From Adiantum capillus-veneris (taxonomy: Eukaryota > Streptophyta > Polypodiopsida > Polypodiales > Pteridaceae), in assembly GCA_014529385.2 (NCBI GenBank), contig CM043969.1:71512676-71576675 (forward strand): a stretch of DNA of 64,000 bases. Direction: 5' to 3'. The notes under the pieces were generated by a model that searched no databases, had not been told where the DNA came from, and was given only the letters and a program-made list of their open reading frames with translations. The translations under genes were made by a program, and so were the position numbers. Positions 58,761 through 64,000 of the stretch are shown here, one piece after another (the first letter of the stretch is position 1; each line of letters begins with the position of its first letter).

Positions 58761-59699
58761 ATTTTTGAATCTCTATGAAAAATAGATAAATAGTATTCCA
58801 AGTGTACATAATTTCAGTCCCATTCTTCATGACATATATGCTTTTTGTACACACTTCTAGTGTTTTAAAGGGGAAAGCCACACCGTTTCCAATTTCTACT
58901 AGGTTTGTTTTTGTGTTTTTTTTATACTTTTGGCAAAAAAAGGGTTGTTTCTTAGTTCTATGATATCTAATGTAGTTGTAATTCAATTCTAGAAAAAAAT
59001 CATTTTTTTCTTTTAAACTTTTTTTAGTTTCTGTGCTTATCGACACTTCTTGAAAAGCAACATGCTTTTGATGATGTCTAATCTTAAAATGATTTTTAAA
59101 TCACAAAATGTCTATGGGTGGGGCGTATCATGTAAATGATGTTTTTTTTTTTTTGGGAAATGCTTGTAATGCCTATAGCTCCGCAGTGGAGCAATAAGCA
59201 CTATGGGAATGGATACCCTCACACTTCCTTACATTAGATGAACAACAATGTATATGAAGATAGAATAGAAGACAATACACATGAATAGAACACCATCTTC
59301 TTCATTGATATGTAATCGAACATAGGATTACATGAGAATGATATGTTGATTGATTAAGAGATATCCACAAAGACTGGTATGCCCCCCAAATACACGCGCT
59401 GCTCCAGCATAGATCGAGAACGGTGCACAACCCCATCCTCTCCCATGATATCCCATGAAGAACTGTCCAAAGCCGCATGAAGTCCTAGTCCGCAATGTCC
59501 GGACATTCGTAGGACTGCAGTCTGCGGCTTATGTCGTAACACCTAGCACACACGATGGATTGCGTGAATCCACAGCTTTAGCCTCTCCATGTTGAAGGCT
59601 CCGATCGTTGCTCCTCTTCACGCTCTCGTGATGACAAAATGTCGATGTTGCCGAATCCCTGAAAATCTTGTTGATGAGCCCTATAAACATCTTCCAGCA
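58761..59699. other. Intergenic, no gene seen
   Basis: AT-rich with T runs near 58919 and 59142-59155. It is followed by moderately GC-rich sequence with no supported frame. Confidence 0.5.
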
Positions 59700-59700
59700 A

Positions 59701-62000
59701 CTATGGATCTATCTCAGGCTGCTCTAGCCAAGGTTCCCGTGGAATGAATTGTGTTGGCAAGGAAATAGACTGAGGGGCCTGGGATAAAGGGGCAAGAGGG
59801 GTATGAATAGGGTAATACCGAGCCACATATCGGTTTAAAGCAGGCCAAAATGGTGGACATGGCAGGAGACTGAGTGAAAAAGAGTGAGCAAGTGTCTCCA
59901 CCCAAAAACAAACTCTGCACCGCTCATTACGAAGATGACAAATGACTCGCTGCAAACGAGAGACATGGGCTTGGGCTTCATCACATTCTTCTATAGCTTT
60001 TGCCCAATCAGGAATATCAAAACCTTCTTGTACAATGCTCCTACCTCTATCATTAGGAGGCGGCTCACCACGAGTTGTTGAGCTGGTTGTTGCTGAGTTA
60101 CCACCACATTGGATAGCATAGCTCTCTAATTCTGCATTTAACCCTCCCAAAAATTGTGCAGATCCTGCTGCATTTCCACTGCTAGTGCATCAAGATCATT
60201 CACATTGATCATCACATCACCACGATGTGATGCTAAATAATTTGCCAGGCTATTCTGCGTTCGCAAGCAAAGAATTTCATCTTGAATAGAGGAGACAAAC
60301 TCAGAATTAGCCTCCTTCAAAGTTTGCATCTCACCAGCATGTTTCTGAGTTGTACTAAGTAGTGCTGAGTTTTGCCTTGCCAACTCCTCATATGCGAGCC
60401 TGCAAGGCAGCCACCTGAGATTCGAGCTGGTGACCTGTGGCTCAGTTTGTCGATGCTAGCCAAACTGGCCACAAAGAATCCGCCATGCGTTGCAAAAGGG
60501 TTCTACATGCTTGGAGCTGATCCAAGGGATTTGCGGTTTGAGCTTCCCAAGGTAGAGGGACTGGATTTGTTCCCACTACATCTATAGCTATCTGAACAGC
60601 ATCAGGGTTTTCTGGTTGTGAGGAAGTGTCCGCACCCACAGAGCCAATTCCCTCAGGATTTGAAGTTGTAGCACACTCCTGCATTCTTCGACGCCAGCGT
60701 GCACCTGCAAAATCCTCTGGCAGTTGGCCTCTGGCCATAGAGACAACGTCTGGGTAGGAGGTGGAGTGGAAAGTAGGACTTCCTCCCATCCTCGCTTTCG
60801 GCTCGATGTCCTCGTAGTGGCCATCTCCAGTGAAACAGAGGCTACCACTACAGTAGAACCAACTACATCCGTTACACGAGCACGGGTATAAAAAAACTCC
60901 TCAATATGCATAGAACTTGGATCCTGTGCTGACTGTACGGTGTTGCGAGTGAGAAATCTTTCATCCTCAAAGTGGCACAAAGGTCGGAGGGCAAGAGGAA
61001 AAACTTCCTGTAAGGGAAACACCAATGTGAGAAGTTGCCCTAACTTTGTATTTGTCGAGTTTTTGCACCCCATCTACCCCACCACTCGTTGACACTCTTC
61101 CAACAACCTTTCCATGTCTTTTGCTTCCCAGGCCATTGGACCAAAGTTGATGAATGCAACACATTACGTGCTTTAGCAAAAATGGTATGCGTTTTGGCCT
61201 ACAACCAAATTGCTTCCAAGAACCAGCGATACACATCTCTTATCGCTGCATCAGTGAGCCCTGACAATTTGTATTCGCCCTTCACCTTCAAACCAAACTC
61301 AAGCTCTGCCTCTGCAGAGCAGGAATAACGTGTGAAGCGCGAACAATGCCATCGATAGGCAGGCAACCTCAGGGGGTTCACTATGTGTAAAACTACCATA
61401 TCACGTGCGTTCAAAACATGTTTGTAGAACCCCTTATCTGTGAATTTTGTTAAGAATATAATGTATCATTTTCTTTTAAAATCTTTAAGTTTTTTTCAAA
61501 TTTAAAAAAATGATGCCCTGCTGTATATATATATTTTTGTAAGTTTCAGGAATTTTAGGTACCCTTCTGTTGAACTCACATGATAGGTTACATATTTATT
61601 AGGTGATCTCCCCGGGCAGGCAACAGCACCTTGAAATTATTTTAGCTATTATTTGTACCTGCTTATTGTTCACTTGCACCATATCACCAAGAGCCAACTG
61701 TTCGATCAAAGCCGTAGCCTGCGGGTGAACAAGGATACCCTGCCATTCAAGGTTGGCGAAGACACGCAACCACAAATCTTGCAACCATGCGTCCACCCTT
61801 CTGAGAGCTAATTGATGCAGAGGAGTGAAAGGAATGAACTGTAGTAAAGAATCCATCATGGTGGCAAAGGCACATAGGAGAAAAAAAAAACAAAGAAATG
61901 CAGCAGTGCAAAAGCTTTGTAAATAGTACGAACAAAGTATAAGGTATCTGTTGCATGCAAGAAACCACTCACAAAGAGTTCTCAAAATAGGGCGTGCCAC
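59701..62000 (-). pseudogene. Broken gene-like locus of unknown family
   Basis: Minus-strand pieces read like one eroded protein gene. From the right: a segment at 61599-61855 (MMDSLLQFIPFTPLHQLALRRVDAWLQ), then a T-rich interval near 61430-61590 that could be an intron. Next is 61100-61414 with GEYKLSGLTDAAIRDVYRWF and QWPGKQKTWKGCWKSVNEWW. An acidic region follows at 60530-60730, then a coiled-coil-like stretch (60138-60383, EMQTLKEANSEFVSSIQDEI). The last piece is a C-terminal part at 59701-60010 (ECDEAQAHVSRLQRVICHLR ... EPWLEQPEIDP). Frameshifts and stops separate the pieces. I do not recognise the family. It could be a decayed host gene or the gag-like protein of an element. Confidence 0.5.
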
Positions 62001-62084
62001 GGTGTTGCAACCATCATAGCCCTTTTCCCGCTTTTTGAGATTGCATGTTAAACATTAGGAGAAAGTTGGACTCACTTTTGGGCC

Positions 62085-62336
62085 CTATAAGAAGTTCCAC
62101 GTCGGCTTAGAGAGAGAAAATGAAAATGATAAACTGTGCATTTTATGTGATACTTTTTTGCACCAACAAAAAGCCAAAATGACATTCTTTGGTAGGTAGC
62201 CGCTGTCTTTATCATTCTTATCCTTCGTTCTCTTGTCAGGAATCCAACTAAATGTATGACTAATGATTTGAAATGCCAACTTACAAGCATTCCCTCCAGA
62301 AACATAAGCCACACGAACTCTATCAACTCTAAACAT
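62085..62336 (-). pseudogene. Short protein-like fragment, unrecognised
   Basis: The minus strand encodes FRVDRVRVAYVSGGNACKL and a Lys/Asp-rich continuation ending FCWCKKVSHKM. The composition is protein-like, but no domain is recognised. It may belong to the locus to its left. Confidence 0.35.
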
Positions 62337-62374
62337 GAGAATATGGCCTTTCCTCCCAAAACCTGAGATATTTT

Positions 62375-64000
62375 ATGAGTTTCGAGTGTCTATCTATTTC
62401 TCTATCAACTCTAGGAATGGAGAACGCTTTCTTTTTTTATGAAAACACCAATTTGAACTTGCAATCCTCAACCCCTTCATCTTTAACACTTACCCAAAGA
62501 AAGAACACACATCATCTTCATGTTGATGTATTGCAAGGGTATGCACCGTTGCAGAAACGTAGGAGGGAGTCTTTCTTATCTCAATGGGAGAAAGAACTTA
62601 GAAGGACAAACAAGGATCATCATTTGGATTTGTGGACTGATGGGTCTATTTATCCAAAGGATCCCACAACAAATGCGCCACCTCCCTTTGCTAATATCAC
62701 TAACCTCTTACATTTCATAGGCGATGGCAAGGATGGGCTATTGAGATACACCGAACATTTGGAAATGAGAGGATTGAATGCGGAAAAGCAAAGAAGCTTC
62801 TTGGCGATGGAGAACATGCAGCTGAACAAACTTAATGAAGCATGCTCTCGAAAGATTTCATCAAACAAAGAGACAATCCAAGGCCTTTAGAAGAAGATTA
62901 CAAGTTTGCGAGAGAAAGACACCGTGCTTGGTAGTTGAAAAAAAAAATGAGATCCGTGCAACATTGAGAACATGAAGATTGGTAATGGTGGCCTGAAAAA
63001 CAAATACGAGCTTTAAGGTAATTCAAAGTTTGTTTCTGCTTTTGTATCTTCAATGTGATTCACTAAGAAACGTATACACTTTCCTATACATGATCATAAC
63101 GCATGGTGCTTTTTTGACAGGTCTTTACTACATCCAAACTCAAATGGTGCAGGCTTCAATGCCAGAGTGCATTACAACCGTCTAGTTCCAAAAGAAGTAG
63201 TTGAAGAGATGATTACTCAAAAAAAAATTCATAAGTTGAAAGGGAGGCTCCTTACCTCCTTCATGAACAAGAATCAGTTGGAACCAATGGAAGTGCAAGC
63301 AATACTTGATGAGAGTGGCATCTCGCAGATGGGATACAGGGCACTCTTCAAATCATTAGCTAAAAAGTCTCAAAATAAACTACAGAGAGGATCATTGTTG
63401 CCAAAGCCCTCACATATAAATGTTGCTTGCCGGCACGTAAACGATGAGGTTTTTGAGAAACTTGGGTCACCATTCCATATTGAAGCAACATTCTTAGGAA
63501 AGGGCAACAGAGAGGTATAGTTTAACGAGCACAAAAACCTCTTCGTTGACCTTGAAGCATTGCAAAGGAATGCAGTTCACTTCTTTGACATCAGTTGAGA
63601 GGAGTGTGGTGGGGTTCTCAAGTTTGTTTTGAAGCTCAAGGAGTGAAGGTCCTGAAGAACAAGAATCTGGAGAGAGTCACCATTACCCTCATAAACAAAG
63701 CTCTCAATCCATCAATAACAAAAGAGGATCCACGATATTTTAGCGTGCAATCCGAAAACAACATTATAACTCTAGGATCATTTCAGGCATACTTAGTTCA
63801 CTCTATAATAACAAAAATATTGATTATTTGGTTGTTGATTTGTTTTCACTACAGGTTGATAAGGAAAATTTTGAAATCCTCGATTGGTTTTTTAGTCAAA
63901 TCCAAATTCCTTCTATCATCAGTGAACAAAGAAACGGAGTTGTTCTTTCAGTGGAAGGATTTGGTGACTATACAGTGGAATGGCACATGGCAGGTGACTT
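62375..64000 (+). pseudogene. Intron-bearing gene-like locus of unknown family, runs off the window
   Basis: Plus-strand exon-like blocks: 62450-62890 (HVDVLQGYAPLQKRRRES, then WTDGSIYPKDPTTNAPPPF and a Leu/Lys-rich helix), 63121-63770, and 63855-64000. Splice-like signals frame them: a GGTAATTC donor near 63016, a TTTTTTGACAG acceptor at 63110-63120, and a TTCACTACAG acceptor at 63845-63854. Block two has ILDESGISQMGYRALFKSLA and LPKPSHINVACRHVNDEVFE. Block three ends VEGFGDYTVEWHMAGD at the window edge. Stops at about 62888 (TAG), 63518 (TAG) and near 63597 (TGA), plus a frame shift near 63640, mark it as broken unless those lie in introns. The block-three phrase recalls transposon-type proteins with a WxxxGDxK segment, but this is only an impression. 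Confidence 0.5.

Overview
This is a repeat-dominated stretch of a nuclear eukaryotic genome, almost certainly a land plant with a large genome. The evidence is a set of plant-type Ty3/gypsy LTR retrotransposons with tRNA-Asp and initiator-Met primer binding sites, an L1-type LINE with a plant-style ORF1, a Mutator-like MITE, Helitron-like ends, and very frequent compound (CT)n(CA)n microsatellites. A fern or another large-genome non-seed plant is my best guess, but nothing in the window proves it. I recognise no intact host gene.

Layout: 1-2201 is microsatellite-rich unique sequence. 2207-10947 is a complete, very young LTR element (element A, minus strand) with near-identical 581-bp LTRs, a 5-bp target duplication and one intact 1,726-codon gag-protease ORF, but no reverse transcriptase, RNase H or integrase. 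10953-16761 is a patchwork of microsatellites, a 2.2-kb inverted-repeat element, Helitron-like ends and a LINE ORF1 scrap. 16762-25469 is chromovirus B (minus strand), one reading frame broken by only two TGA codons. 25470-27254 is microsatellite-rich. 27255-33543 is a decayed, 5'-truncated relative (C, plus strand). 35540-40935 is a decayed L1-like LINE (minus strand), split by a 1.3-kb TIR insert flanked by TTAA. 41340-42370 holds exon-like host-gene fragments. 43010-43489 is a 462-bp MITE with a 9-bp target duplication. 44100-45920 is microsatellites and short tandem repeats. 45921-54949 is chromovirus D (minus strand), a third family member with five in-frame stops, no frameshift, and an extra leader fragment beyond its left LTR. 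54950-59150 holds diverged repeats and an older gypsy integrase remnant. 59700-62340 (minus) and 62375-64000 (plus) are broken gene-like loci that I do not recognise; the latter shows plausible introns.

B, C and D are one chromovirus-like family: initiator-Met PBS, gag with an RS-rich N-terminus, one CCHC knuckle, protease, RT, RNase H, integrase and a C-terminal chromodomain-like segment. They share a hairpin just upstream of the polypurine tract. Element A is unrelated to them (tRNA-Asp PBS) and would need enzymes supplied in trans. The main themes are young non-autonomous retrotransposition, decay through stops largely explicable by C-to-T change, nested insertion, and microsatellites carried inside mobile DNA.
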